64,000 nucleotides of DNA from Cellulomonas sp. JH27-2 (GTDB lineage Bacteria > Actinomycetota > Actinomycetes > Actinomycetales > Cellulomonadaceae), in contig NZ_JACYFR010000002.1 in assembly GCF_014837175.1 (NCBI RefSeq), forward strand, positions 248,001 through 312,000, read 5' to 3'. Position 1 is the stretch's first letter; each line of letters starts with the position of its first letter. Shown here one piece after another: positions 43,743-53,053 of this stretch. A program made the position numbers and the translations under genes. The notes under the pieces were generated by a model. That model was not told where the DNA came from, searched no databases, and saw only the letters and a list, made by a program, of their open reading frames with translations.

Positions 43743-45554
43743 TCAGCCCTCGCGCTCGTCCGTGTAGAGCGCCTCGACCTCTGCCGAGAAGTCCTTGAGC
43801 ACGATCGAGCGCTTCACGCTCAGCTTGGGCGTGAGGTAGCCGTTCGCGATCGTGAGGTCGGTGTCGAGGATGCGGTACTTGCGGATCGACTCGGCCCGGG
43901 ACACCGCCTTGTTCGCCTTCTCGACGGCCAGGTCGATGGAGGCCAGCACGTCCGTGTCGGTCGCCGCCTGCTCGAGCGTGAGCGCCGGCTTGCCGTGCGC
44001 CGCGAGCCAGCCGGGCACGCCCTCGGGGTCGAGGGTGACGAGCGCACCGATGAACGGCTTCTGGTCGCCGACGACGACGACCTGGCTGATCAGCGGGTGC
44101 GCGCGCAGGCGGTCCTCGAGCACGGCGGGGGCGACGTTCTTGCCGCCCGCGGTGACGATGATCTCCTTCTTGCGGCCCGTGATCGACAGGTTCCCGTCCT
44201 CGTCGATCGCACCCAGGTCGCCCGTCTTGAACCAGCCGTCCTGCAGGGACTCCGCGGTGGCCACGTCGTTGGCGTGGTAGCCACGGAACACCTGGATGCC
44301 CTTGACCTCCACCTCGCCGTCGTCGGCGATCCGCACCGCGGTGCCGGGCAGGGGGCGCCCGACGGAGCCGATCTTCGTCGTGTCGGGCCGGTTCACCGTG
44401 GCCGGAGCCGTGGTCTCGGTCAGCCCGTAGCCCTCGAGGACCACCAGCCCGACGCCCCGGTAGAAGTGTCCGAGCCGCTCACCGAGCGGTGCGCCGCCCG
44501 AGATGGCCCAGCGCGCCCGGCCACCGAGCGCCTTGCGGAGCTTCGACAGCACCAGGACGTCGGCCACCTTGTGCTGCAGGCGGAGCCACGGGCTCGGGCC
44601 GCGGGGCGTGTCGAGCGCCCGTGAGTAGACGATCGAGGTCTTGGCGGCACGCTGGAAGATCGCACCCTTGCCGCCGGCCGCGGCCTTCTGCTCGGCGGAG
44701 TTGTAGACCTTCTCGAACACGCGCGGCACGGCGAGGATGAACGTCGGCTGGAACGAGGCGAGGTCGTCGAGCAGCGTGCGGGTGTCCGGCGTGTGGCCCA
44801 GGACCGCGCCGGCCGGGATCGCGAGCACGTGGATGAAGCGCGCGAACACGTGGGCCAGCGGCATGAACAGCAGCGTGCGCGAGCCGGGCTCGGCGACCAC
44901 CACGTTCAGGTCGGCGACCGTGTTGACGGTCAGCTCGTAGAAGTTGCCGTGCGTGAGCTCGACGCCCTTGGGCCGGCCGGTCGTGCCGGACGTGTAGATG
45001 ACGGTCGCGACGTCGGCCAGGTCGGCCAGACCGCGCCGGTGGACGATCTCGTCGTCGCTCACGTCCTGTCCCGCCGAGACGAGCTCGTCGACGGCGCCCT
45101 CGTCGATGACCAGGACCTTGCGCACGTCGGGCGTGTCCGGGAGCACCTCGGCCACGGTCGCCGCGTGCGCGGCCGACTCGACGACCAGCAACGAGACGCC
45201 TGCGTCCGTCAGGATCCAGGCGACCTGCTCGGCCGAGGACGTCTCGTACAGCGGGACGGGAACGGCGCCCACGGCCCACGCGGCCCAGTCGAGCAGCGAC
45301 CACTCGTAGCGCGTGCGCGACATGATGCCGACGCGGTCACCGGGGGCCACGCCGAGGGCGACGAGGCCCTTGGCCGCGGCGACGATCTCGGCGTCGTACT
45401 CGCGCGCCGACAGGGGGATCCAGGGACCGTCCTCCTGCGTCTTGTGCTCGACGACGGGACCGTCCGGGTCGGCGTCGACGCGGGCGGCGAAGAGGGTGTT
45501 GAGGTTGCTCGACGGGTCGACCTCGATGAGCAGGGGCGTACGGGACTCGTCCAT
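43743..45554 (-). CDS. Long-chain fatty-acid-CoA ligase
   Basis: A 603-residue AMP-forming acyl-CoA synthetase, FadD15-like in its position. The ATP loop is VIYTSGTTGRPKGVELTHGN (about residue 190), the adenylate-binding segment is LEGYGLTETTAPATVN, followed by TGDLGAIDEDG and the hinge GRKKEIIVTAGGKN. It activates long-chain fatty acids for lipid building or breakdown at the cytoplasmic face of the membrane. The ATG is at 45554. A perfect palindrome, TACTCGCGAGTA, sits 50 bases upstream, and the same type lies before the thioesterase gene at 22667, so both may answer to one acyl-CoA-sensing repressor. Confidence 0.93.
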   Translation of the reverse strand: MDESRTPLLIEVDPSSNLNTLFAARVDADPDGPVVEHKTQEDGPWIPLSAREYDAEIVAAAKGLVALGVAPGDRVGIMSRTRYEWSLLDWAAWAVGAVPVPLYETSSAEQVAWILTDAGVSLLVVESAAHAATVAEVLPDTPDVRKVLVIDEGAVDELVSAGQDVSDDEIVHRRGLADLADVATVIYTSGTTGRPKGVELTHGNFYELTVNTVADLNVVVAEPGSRTLLFMPLAHVFARFIHVLAIPAGAVLGHTPDTRTLLDDLASFQPTFILAVPRVFEKVYNSAEQKAAAGGKGAIFQRAAKTSIVYSRALDTPRGPSPWLRLQHKVADVLVLSKLRKALGGRARWAISGGAPLGERLGHFYRGVGLVVLEGYGLTETTAPATVNRPDTTKIGSVGRPLPGTAVRIADDGEVEVKGIQVFRGYHANDVATAESLQDGWFKTGDLGAIDEDGNLSITGRKKEIIVTAGGKNVAPAVLEDRLRAHPLISQVVVVGDQKPFIGALVTLDPEGVPGWLAAHGKPALTLEQAATDTDVLASIDLAVEKANKAVSRAESIRKYRILDTDLTIANGYLTPKLSVKRSIVLKDFSAEVEALYTDEREG

Positions 45555-45603
45555 GCTGACTCCAGTGGCAGGTGGCGAAGCGTGAGCAGAGGATACGCGA
45601 AGT

Positions 45604-45615
45604 TACTCGCGAGTA
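45604..45615. promoter_or_regulatory. Palindromic operator candidate before fadD
   Basis: TACTC-GC-GAGTA is a perfect inverted repeat, 50 bases upstream of the fadD start and within the 208-base divergent region shared with the ROK glucokinase gene. It matches the site before the thioesterase gene in all ten arm bases. Confidence 0.55.
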
Positions 45616-45762
45616 GGTTCCGCTGTTCGCGGATGTCCGCCGATCGGCACAGCGTGCCCGGGACGAACGTCGTCCGCATCAACCCGTAGCGACCGCTAGC
45701 GTGGTCCACCGGACCGCACCGCAGGCGGTCCTCATTCGACCATCGCGTAGGAGCACTCACAC

Positions 45763-46707
45763 ATGCACGCCATCGGTGTGGACATCGGCGGGACCAAGAT
45801 CGCGGCAGGCGTCGTGGACGACGAGGGCACGATCCTCGCGCAGACGCGCCGCGACACTGCGCCCGACGACGCCGCGAGCATCGACCGCGCCATCGCCGAC
45901 GTCTACGGCGAGCTGAGCTCGAAGTACGACATCGGCGCGATCGGCCTGGCCGCCGCCGGGTTCGTCGCGGCGGACCGCTCGGGCGTCCTGTTCGCACCCA
46001 ACATCGCCTGGCGCGACTACCCGCTGCGCGACAACGTGGCTGCGCTGATCGACGACAAGGTGGACATCGTCGTCGAGAACGACGCGAACGCCGCCGGCTG
46101 GGCCGAGTTCCGCTTCGGCGCCGCGCGCGACGTCGACGACATGCTGACGCTGACCGTGGGCACCGGGCTCGGTGGCGCGATCGTCTCGAGCGGGGAGCTG
46201 GTCCGTGGGGCGTGGGGAGTCGCGTCCGAGATCGGCCACATGCGGGTCGTCCCCGGCGGCCACTACTGCGGGTGCGGCCACGAGGGCTGCTGGGAGCAGT
46301 ACACGTCGGGCAGCGCGCTGGTCCGCGACGCCCAGGCGGCCGTGCTCACCCAGCGGGCGCGTGCCGCCCGCATCCTGGAGCTGGCCGGTGGCGAGGTCGA
46401 GAAGATCACCGGCCCGCACGTGACGCGTGCGGCGCAGGAGGGTGACGCGCTCGCGATCGAGCTGCTCGCCGAGCTCGGGCGGTGGCTCGGTGAGGGGGCA
46501 GCCTCCGCGACCGCGCTGCTCGACCCCGCGCTCATCGTCGTGGGCGGCGGCGTCGCGGCCGCCGGTGACCTGCTCCTGGCACCTGCACGCAAGGCGTTCA
46601 GCGAGCAGCTCTCGGGCCGGGGACACCGCCCCGAGGCGCCGTTCGTGGTCGCGTCGATGGGCAACGACGCCGGCATGGTCGGTGCGGCAGACCTGGCTCG
46701 GATCTGA
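45763..46707 (+). CDS. glkA: ROK-family glucokinase
   Basis: A 314-residue ROK kinase that phosphorylates glucose. It has the phosphate motif GVDIGGTKIAAG, the catalytic ENDANAAGW with its aspartate, LTVGTGLGGAIVSSG, and the ROK zinc motif in GGHYCGCGHEGCWEQYTSG. The position beside acyltransferase, phosphofructokinase and DAHP synthase genes is the same as for glkA of Streptomyces, whose product also mediates glucose repression; whether it does so here is unknown. The ATG is at 45763. TAGCGT at 45697-45702 may be a -10 element. Confidence 0.93.
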   Translation: MHAIGVDIGGTKIAAGVVDDEGTILAQTRRDTAPDDAASIDRAIADVYGELSSKYDIGAIGLAAAGFVAADRSGVLFAPNIAWRDYPLRDNVAALIDDKVDIVVENDANAAGWAEFRFGAARDVDDMLTLTVGTGLGGAIVSSGELVRGAWGVASEIGHMRVVPGGHYCGCGHEGCWEQYTSGSALVRDAQAAVLTQRARAARILELAGGEVEKITGPHVTRAAQEGDALAIELLAELGRWLGEGAASATALLDPALIVVGGGVAAAGDLLLAPARKAFSEQLSGRGHRPEAPFVVASMGNDAGMVGAADLARI

Positions 46708-46745
46708 CCCGCGATCGCGCGGCGCGCGCTCCGAGGGGCGGCGCC

Positions 46746-47324
46746 TCAGACGACGGCGCCCGTGTCGTCGTCGCCGGGGTCCCGTCGGCTGGGCATGCGC
46801 CAGACGAGCACGCCCACACCCAGCACGAACACGACGCACGCCGCCTGCACCAGGGCGGCGGGGGCTCCGGCCCAGGCGATGAGGACGACGAGCAGGAAGA
46901 TCGGCATGCCGGCGGCGGCGAGCCACGCCATCGTCAGCAGCGGGTCGCCGCCGAGCACGGGGCCCGGGTCCGGCGGCTGGAAGGCCTCCGCCTCGTCGAC
47001 CGTCGCCTCGGCGTCGTCGTACTGCGACGTGCCGTCCCAGTCGCGGGCGGCCGCCGGGGGCTCGTCGGCCGCGCGGACGACGTGCGGCGTCGTGACCCAC
47101 GGTGCCACCGGGAAGTCGAGACCCCGGTCGGGCGCCTCGTCGGTACGCGTCGGCGCGTCGGCACTGTCGACCTCGTTCAGCTGGGCGACGATGGCCGCCC
47201 ACGCGGCGTCGTCCACGGGTGCCGAGGCGTCGGCGCCCGGGTCGGGTCGCTCGACACCCGGTCCGGGGACGTCGCCTTCGGGTCCGCGGGCCGGCTCGTC
47301 CGGGTCGTCGGGGCGAGGAGCCAT
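46746..47324 (-). CDS. Membrane protein of unknown function, acidic N-terminus
   Basis: A 192-residue protein. The first 130 residues are Pro/Asp/Ala-rich and acidic, probably disordered, with DDAAWAAIVAQLNEVD as one short helix. Two transmembrane helices lie at about 131-150 and 155-173 (AWLAAAGMPIFLLVVLIAW and AACVVFVLGVGVLVW), then a short acidic tail. No family motif. The ATG at 47324 is the likely start. It converges on the glucokinase gene and diverges from plsC. Confidence 0.75.
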   Translation of the reverse strand: MAPRPDDPDEPARGPEGDVPGPGVERPDPGADASAPVDDAAWAAIVAQLNEVDSADAPTRTDEAPDRGLDFPVAPWVTTPHVVRAADEPPAAARDWDGTSQYDDAEATVDEAEAFQPPDPGPVLGGDPLLTMAWLAAAGMPIFLLVVLIAWAGAPAALVQAACVVFVLGVGVLVWRMPSRRDPGDDDTGAVV

Positions 47325-47413
47325 GAGAGCACTCTAGAGTCGGACGGTGCGGGTCGGGAGTCCGGGCCGCGATGCGGCATGCTGGCAGGCACGTTCGCTG
47401 GAGAGGTGAGCAC

Positions 47414-48214
47414 TTGTTCTACTGGTTGATGAAGCGGGTCTTCGTGGGTCCGCTCCTGCACCTGGTCTACCGACCGTGGATCCGTGGTGCCCAGAACATC
47501 CCCGCCGAGGGCGGGGCGATCCTCGCCAGCAACCACCTGGCGGTCATCGACTCGTTCTTCCTGCCGCTCATGCTGGACCGCGAGCTCGTGTTCATCGGCA
47601 AGCAGGAGTACTTCACCGGGAGCGGGCTCAAGGGCCGCCTCCAGGCGGGCTTCTTCCGCGGCGTCGGCACGATCCCCGTGGACCGCGGCGGCGGCAAGGC
47701 GAGCGAGGCCGCGCTGCGCACGGGGCTGCGCAGGCTCGAGGAGGGTGGCCTCTTCGGCATCTACCCCGAGGGGACGCGCAGCCCGGACGGGCGCCTGTAC
47801 CGCGGCAAGACCGGAATCGCGCGTCTGGCCATCGAGTCCGGCGCCCCTGTGATCCCCGTCGCCATGGTGGACACGGACGTCGCGCAACCGCTCGGCCGCA
47901 CGATCCCCAAGGTCATGCGCATCGGGATGGTCGTCGGCGAGCCGCTCGACTTCAGCCGATATCGTGGGATGGAGAACGACCGGTTCATCCTGCGCTCGGT
48001 GACCGACGAGATCATGTACGCGATCATGAGCCTGTCCGGCCAGGAGTACGTCGACGTCTACGCGGCGACCCAGAAGGCGCGCATCGCGACCGGTCACCCC
48101 GCGGCGAGCGGCGAGTCCACCGACCAGCTCCCGGCGGCGCCGGGCGGCCGTCCGGCCCCCGACGTCCAGGTTCCGGTCCCCCCGCAGGACGGCGACGCGA
48201 CGTCAGTAGGATGA
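47414..48214 (+). CDS. 1-acyl-sn-glycerol-3-phosphate acyltransferase family protein
   Basis: A 266-residue PlsC-type membrane-associated acyltransferase. The HX4D motif appears as SNHLAVIDSFF, then FIGKQEYF, the glycerol-phosphate motif YPEGTRSPDGRLYRGKTG, and VIPVAMVDT. It makes phosphatidic acid or a related lipid. The start is a TTG at 47414 with GAGAGG about eight bases upstream, giving FYWLMKRVFVGPLLH, the normal beginning; an ATG at 47429 is the alternative. The Rv2182c counterpart occupies the same place. The C-terminal 35 residues are Pro/Ala-rich and not conserved. Confidence 0.9.
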   Translation: MFYWLMKRVFVGPLLHLVYRPWIRGAQNIPAEGGAILASNHLAVIDSFFLPLMLDRELVFIGKQEYFTGSGLKGRLQAGFFRGVGTIPVDRGGGKASEAALRTGLRRLEEGGLFGIYPEGTRSPDGRLYRGKTGIARLAIESGAPVIPVAMVDTDVAQPLGRTIPKVMRIGMVVGEPLDFSRYRGMENDRFILRSVTDEIMYAIMSLSGQEYVDVYAATQKARIATGHPAASGESTDQLPAAPGGRPAPDVQVPVPPQDGDATSVG

Positions 48215-48321
48215 CGGACGTGCTCCGCCGTCGGTGACGTCCCTGTCCCGGCCGCGTGCGGACCGTCGGTCCGCGCCAGCTCGTGCAAGTTCCCCGTGCA
48301 GTTCTACGAGAGGTGTTTCTC

Positions 48322-49542
48322 ATGTCGGTTCGTCGCGTCGCGCTCCTCACCGCGGGTGGCTTCGCTCCGTGCCTGTCCTCCGCCGTCGGTGGGCTCATCG
48401 AGCGCTACACCGAGATCGCGCCGGACGTCGAGATCATCGCCTACGAGCACGGTTACTACGGCCTGCTGCGCGGGGACAAGATCGTCATCAGCGACGAGGT
48501 CCGCAAGAACGCCGGCATCCTGCACCGGTTCGGCGGCTCGCCCATCGGCAACTCGCGCGTCAAGCTCACCAACGCCAAGGACTGCGTCAAGCGCGGCCTG
48601 GTCCAGGAGGGCCAGGACCCGCTGCAGGTGGCTGCCGAGCAGCTCAAGGCCGACGGCGTGGACGTGCTGCACACCATCGGTGGCGACGACACGAACACGA
48701 CGGCCGCCGACCTGGCCGCCTACCTCGCGGACAACGACTACGGCCTGACGGTCGTGGGTCTGCCCAAGACGATCGACAACGACGTGGTGCCGATCCGCCA
48801 GTCGCTGGGCGCGTGGACCGCCGCCGAGGAGGCCGCCGGCTTCGCCGCGAACATCATCGGCGAGCACCGCTCGGGCCCGCGCATGCTCATCGTGCACGAG
48901 GTCATGGGCCGGCACTGCGGCTGGCTCACCGCCGCCGCCGCCGTCGAGTACCGCAAGTGGCTCGACCAGCAGGAGTGGGTGCCGGGCATCGGCCTCACCC
49001 GCGAGCGCTGGGACATCCACGCCGTCTTCGTGCCCGAGCTCGCGCTCGACATCGACGCCGAGGCCGAGCGCCTCAAGGGCGTGATGGACAGCCAGGGCAA
49101 CGTCAACATCTTCCTGTCCGAGGGCGCGGGCATGCACGAGATCGTCGAGCAGCTCGAAGCCGCCGGCACGCCGGTGGAGCGCGACCCGTTCGGCCACGTC
49201 AAGCTCGACACCGTCAACCCGGGGCAGTGGTTCGCCAAGCAGTTCGGTGAGAAGCTGGGTGCCGAGAAGACGATGGTCCAGAAGTCGGGCTACTACTCGC
49301 GCGCCGCGGCCGCGAACGCGGAGGACCTGCGTCTCATCAAGTCCATGACCGACCTGGCCGTCGAGTGCGCGCTGCGCGGCGAGTCCGGCGTGATCGGGCA
49401 CGACGAGGAGCAGGGCGACCTGCTGCGCGCCATCGAGTTCCCGCGCATCGCGGGCGGCAAGGCGTTCGACGTCTCCCAGCCCTGGTTCGGCGCGCTCCTG
49501 GCCGACATCGGGCAGGACCTCGTCCCGGCGAGCCACTCATGA
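48322..49542 (+). CDS. pfp: Pyrophosphate-dependent 6-phosphofructokinase
   Basis: A 406-residue phosphofructokinase. The phosphate-donor loop is TIGGDDTNTTAADL: an aspartate follows GGD where ATP enzymes have glycine, a mark of pyrophosphate use. The catalytic PKTIDNDV, the LIVHEVMGRHCGWL substrate motif and SGYYSRAAAAN are intact. It turns fructose 6-phosphate into fructose 1,6-bisphosphate reversibly. The ATG at 48322 has GAGAGG nine bases upstream. Its last bases overlap the DAHP synthase start (ATGA), tying glycolysis to shikimate entry. Donor specificity is read from motif only. Confidence 0.9.
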   Translation: MSVRRVALLTAGGFAPCLSSAVGGLIERYTEIAPDVEIIAYEHGYYGLLRGDKIVISDEVRKNAGILHRFGGSPIGNSRVKLTNAKDCVKRGLVQEGQDPLQVAAEQLKADGVDVLHTIGGDDTNTTAADLAAYLADNDYGLTVVGLPKTIDNDVVPIRQSLGAWTAAEEAAGFAANIIGEHRSGPRMLIVHEVMGRHCGWLTAAAAVEYRKWLDQQEWVPGIGLTRERWDIHAVFVPELALDIDAEAERLKGVMDSQGNVNIFLSEGAGMHEIVEQLEAAGTPVERDPFGHVKLDTVNPGQWFAKQFGEKLGAEKTMVQKSGYYSRAAAANAEDLRLIKSMTDLAVECALRGESGVIGHDEEQGDLLRAIEFPRIAGGKAFDVSQPWFGALLADIGQDLVPASHS

Positions 49543-50891
49543 CCGTCGCACCGGCTCCGGGGGTCGTCGAGGGTCTCGACGCATGGCGCGACCTGCCCGC
49601 CGGGCAGCAGCCGGCGTGGCCGGACGCGGACTCGCTCGCACGGGTGACGTCACGCCTCGAGCAGCTGCCACCGCTCGTGTTCGCCGGCGAGTCGGACGCG
49701 CTGCGCGCCCAGCTCGCCGCCGCGGGCCGGGGTGAGGCGTTCCTGCTCCAGGGCGGCGACTGCGCCGAGACGTTCGGCGAGGCGACGGCGGACAACATCC
49801 GCAACAAGATCAAGACGATCCTGCAGATGGCGGTCGTCCTGACCTACGGCGCGAGCCTGCCCGTCGTCAAGATGGGTCGCATGGCGGGGCAGTACGCCAA
49901 GCCGCGTTCGTCGGACAGCGAGACGCGCGACGGGGTCACCCTGCCCGCGTTCCGCGGCGACATCATCAACGGCTACGACTTCACGCCCGAGGCCCGCACG
50001 CCGGACCCGCAGCGGCTGCTCGAGGCGTACCACACGTCCGCCTCGACGCTGAACCTGATCCGCGCGTTCACCACCGGTGGCTTCGCGTCGCTGCTGCGCG
50101 TGCACGAGTGGAACCGCGGCTTCACGGCCAACCCGGCCTACTCGCGGTACGAGGAGATCGCCGCCGAGATCGACCGGGCCATCCGCTTCATGGCGGCGTG
50201 CGGGGCCGACTTCGACGCCTTGCGCACGGTCGACTTGTTCTCGAGCCACGAGGGTCTGCTGCTCGACTACGAGCGACCGCTGACCCGCATCGACTCGCGG
50301 ACCGGCCAGCCGTACGACTGCTCGGCCCACTTCGTGTGGATCGGGGAGCGCACACGCGAGCTCGGGGGAGCGCACGTCGACTACTTCTCCCGGCTGCGCA
50401 ACCCCATCGGCATCAAGCTGGGTCCCACGTCCAGCGGCGACGACGCGCTCGCCCTGATGGACAAGCTGAACCCGACGGCGGAGGAGGGGCGCATCACGTT
50501 CATCACCCGCATGGGTGCGAGCAAGGTGCGTGACCTGCTGCCGGCTCTCGTCGAGAAGGTGGCGGCGGACGGCCGTCCCGTCACGTGGGTGTGCGACCCG
50601 ATGCACGGCAACGGCATCACGTCGGCGTCCGGCTACAAGACGCGGCGGTTCTCCGACGTCATGGACGAGGTCACGGGCTTCTTCGAGGTGCACCGCGCGC
50701 TCGGCACCGTGCCCGGTGGCCTGCACATCGAGCTCACGGGTGACGACGTCACCGAGGTGCTCGGCGGGTCCGAGGAGATCGACGACGAGGGTCTGGGGCG
50801 TCGCTACGAGACGCTCGTCGACCCGCGCCTGAACCACCAGCAGTCGCTGGAGCTGGCCTTCCAGGTGGCGGAGCTCCTGCGAGCCTCCTGA
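49539..50891 (+). CDS. aroG: 3-deoxy-7-phosphoheptulonate synthase, class II
   Basis: A 450-residue plant-type DAHP synthase that condenses phosphoenolpyruvate and erythrose 4-phosphate, the first step to aromatic amino acids. Its marks are LLQGGDCAETFGE (metal cysteine), KMGRMAGQYAKPRSSDSE, RGDIINGYDF, GIKLGPTSSGDDAL and CDPMHGNGITS, all class II. The ATG at 49539 overlaps the phosphofructokinase stop by four bases. It matches Rv2178c in position. A perfect hairpin follows the stop. Confidence 0.96.
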   Translation: MTVAPAPGVVEGLDAWRDLPAGQQPAWPDADSLARVTSRLEQLPPLVFAGESDALRAQLAAAGRGEAFLLQGGDCAETFGEATADNIRNKIKTILQMAVVLTYGASLPVVKMGRMAGQYAKPRSSDSETRDGVTLPAFRGDIINGYDFTPEARTPDPQRLLEAYHTSASTLNLIRAFTTGGFASLLRVHEWNRGFTANPAYSRYEEIAAEIDRAIRFMAACGADFDALRTVDLFSSHEGLLLDYERPLTRIDSRTGQPYDCSAHFVWIGERTRELGGAHVDYFSRLRNPIGIKLGPTSSGDDALALMDKLNPTAEEGRITFITRMGASKVRDLLPALVEKVAADGRPVTWVCDPMHGNGITSASGYKTRRFSDVMDEVTGFFEVHRALGTVPGGLHIELTGDDVTEVLGGSEEIDDEGLGRRYETLVDPRLNHQQSLELAFQVAELLRAS

Positions 50892-50905
50892 TCGGACGAA
50901 CGCGC

Positions 50906-50936
50906 AGGGCGCGACGGCAGTGAGCCGTCGCGCCCT
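50906..50936 (+). terminator. Perfect hairpin after aroG
   Basis: AGGGCGCGACGGC (50906-50918) pairs with GCCGTCGCGCCCT (50924-50936) over a five-base loop, 14 bases past the aroG stop and before the convergent kinase gene. Confidence 0.82.
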
Positions 50937-50971
50937 CCGCGTCCTCCGGACCGCGCGCCGTCGCGACGAGG

Positions 50972-52981
50972 TCAGACGACCGTCAGCACGATGGTGGAGC
51001 CGAACGGCGCCTCTGTGTCGGCATCGACGCTCTGGTCGACGACCTGGTTGAGCAGACCGCCCCACGACGTCTCACGCTTCACGACGAAGCCGAGGTTCTC
51101 GAGCGTCGCCTTCGCGTCCGCGAAGCCGGTCCGCTCCACGTTCGGCACGACGACCGGCGCGTGGCCCTTGCTGACCTTGAGCTTGACGGTGTCTCCCTTG
51201 TGCGCCTTGGTCCCCGACTTCGGCGCCTGGCTGATGACGGTTCCCGCGGGGACGGTGTCGCTGTAGGCCTTCGCAGACTTGACCTCGAGACCGTCGCCGG
51301 TGAGCTGCGCCGTCGCGTCGGTGAGGGTCGCACCGACGACGCTCGAGACCGTGACCGGCTCCGGGCCCTGGGAGAGCGTGAGCGTGACGGTCGTCCCGCG
51401 CGTGGTTTGCGTGCCGGGGTCTGCCGGCGTGCCGTCGGGCAGGACCGCCGAGAGGACCTCACCCACGGAGGCCGTGTCGTCGTACGCCGGCGATGCGTAG
51501 GCGACCTTCAGGCCGGCCTGGTCGAGGGTCGTCTCGGCGGCCTTCTGCATCTGCCCGACGACGCCGGAGGGAACGTTCACGTAGTCGGGGCCCTTGGAGA
51601 CGCTGAGCTCGACGGTGGATCCCTTGCGTGCGCGGGCGTCGGACGCGGGGTCGCTGGAGATGACCTCGCCGGACGGGACCTTCGGGTCGTAGCTCTCCGT
51701 GGCGTGGGCGTCGAGCCCCTGGGCGTCGAGCGCAGCCTCCGCCACCTCCTGGCTCTGCCCGGCGACGGTGGGGACGGTGGTCCACGATCCCGGGCCGTGG
51801 GTGGCGTACCACCACACGCCGCCGCCGACGAGCGCGAGGACGACGAGCAGGACGACGAGGATCCGGCCTCGGCGGCGCCGGCCGCGCGCGTGGGCCGCGG
51901 GCGGGGGCGGACCAGCCGGGGCGACGAGGGCGCCGTTCAGGCCGATCGGCAGGGCGACGGTCGATCCGGTCTCGAGGCGCTTCGTCGCGTGGTCGTCGGG
52001 CGTGTCGTCGCCCGGGTCCGCGGTGGCGACGACCGGGTCGGACGTGAGGTCGGTCTCGTCGGGGTCGGTCGCGGCGGGCAGGACGATCGACGGGGGCACG
52101 TCCGCGCGACGCTCGAGCGTCTCCTCGTCGAGCGCTGCGCGGGTGCGCCGCAGCAGCTCGGCCGCTGCGCCCGCGTCGACCGGTCGGTCCTCGGGGTCGC
52201 GCGCCGCGAGCGAGCGCACCAGCTCGTCGACCTCGATCGGCAGCCAGTCGACCAGGTCCGAGGGCGCCGGGATGTCGTTGTTGACGTGCTGGAACGCGAC
52301 CTGGATGGGTGTCTCGCCCGTGAAGGGCTGACGGCCGGTGAGCATCTCGAAGATCAGGACGCCGCACGCATACACGTCGGTGCGTGCGTCGCTCGCGCCG
52401 CGGACCACGAGCTCGGGCGCCAGGTACGCGACCGTGCCGAGCACGGTGCCGGTCGTCGTCGACGTGACCTCGGTGACGGCGCGTGCGAGGCCGAAGTCGG
52501 CCAGCTTCACGCGGTCGTCCGTCGCGATCAGCACGTTCTCGGGCTTCACGTCGCGATGGACGAGGCCGGCGCGGTGCGCCGCGGCAAGTGCGTCGAGGAC
52601 GGCGGCCGCGACGCCGAGCGACTCGCCGACCGACAGCGCCCCGCGTTCGCCGATGCGGCGGCGCAGGTTCACGCCGTCGACGTACTCCATGGTCAGGTAG
52701 CTCGTCTCGCCGTCGACTCCCTGGTCGTACACGCCGACGAGGCCGGGGTGGGTGAGACGGGCGGCGGTGCGGGCCTCGCGGCGGAACCGGGCGACGAAGT
52801 CGGCACCCGAGGCTCCCTCGGCGAGGTGCGGGTGCATGACCTTGAGCGCGACGTCGCGGTCCAGGCGTCGGTCGACCGCGAGGTACACGGTGGCCATGCC
52901 TCCGCGGGCGATGCGGGACACGACCTCGTACCGCCCGTCGACCAGGCGGCCGAGGAGCGGATCGGTGACGGTTGTTCCCAC
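50972..52981 (-). CDS. Ser/Thr protein kinase with four PASTA domains
   Basis: A 669-residue transmembrane kinase. The kinase domain (about 1-285) is complete: RIARGGMATVYLA glycine loop, ATP lysine in DVALKVMH (Lys47), HRDVKPENVLI, DFGLAR and TVAYLAPE. A basic juxtamembrane region leads to one helix (about 380-400), then four PASTA repeats, each about 66 residues and starting VPTVAG, VPSGVVG, VSSVVG and VPNVER. PASTA domains bind peptidoglycan fragments or lipid II. The position next to aroG and the Rv2175c-like gene is that of pknL, but M. tuberculosis PknL lacks PASTA repeats, from memory. It lies downstream of the LysM gene on the same strand. Confidence 0.95.
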   Translation of the reverse strand: MGTTVTDPLLGRLVDGRYEVVSRIARGGMATVYLAVDRRLDRDVALKVMHPHLAEGASGADFVARFRREARTAARLTHPGLVGVYDQGVDGETSYLTMEYVDGVNLRRRIGERGALSVGESLGVAAAVLDALAAAHRAGLVHRDVKPENVLIATDDRVKLADFGLARAVTEVTSTTTGTVLGTVAYLAPELVVRGASDARTDVYACGVLIFEMLTGRQPFTGETPIQVAFQHVNNDIPAPSDLVDWLPIEVDELVRSLAARDPEDRPVDAGAAAELLRRTRAALDEETLERRADVPPSIVLPAATDPDETDLTSDPVVATADPGDDTPDDHATKRLETGSTVALPIGLNGALVAPAGPPPPAAHARGRRRRGRILVVLLVVLALVGGGVWWYATHGPGSWTTVPTVAGQSQEVAEAALDAQGLDAHATESYDPKVPSGEVISSDPASDARARKGSTVELSVSKGPDYVNVPSGVVGQMQKAAETTLDQAGLKVAYASPAYDDTASVGEVLSAVLPDGTPADPGTQTTRGTTVTLTLSQGPEPVTVSSVVGATLTDATAQLTGDGLEVKSAKAYSDTVPAGTVISQAPKSGTKAHKGDTVKLKVSKGHAPVVVPNVERTGFADAKATLENLGFVVKRETSWGGLLNQVVDQSVDADTEAPFGSTIVLTVV

Positions 52982-53053
52982 GCGCGAGATTCTACGGGCG
53001 CCCGGGCGCAGACCGGGGGAGGCGGGCGGGTGTCAGTCCGCTGGTCGGGCGAG

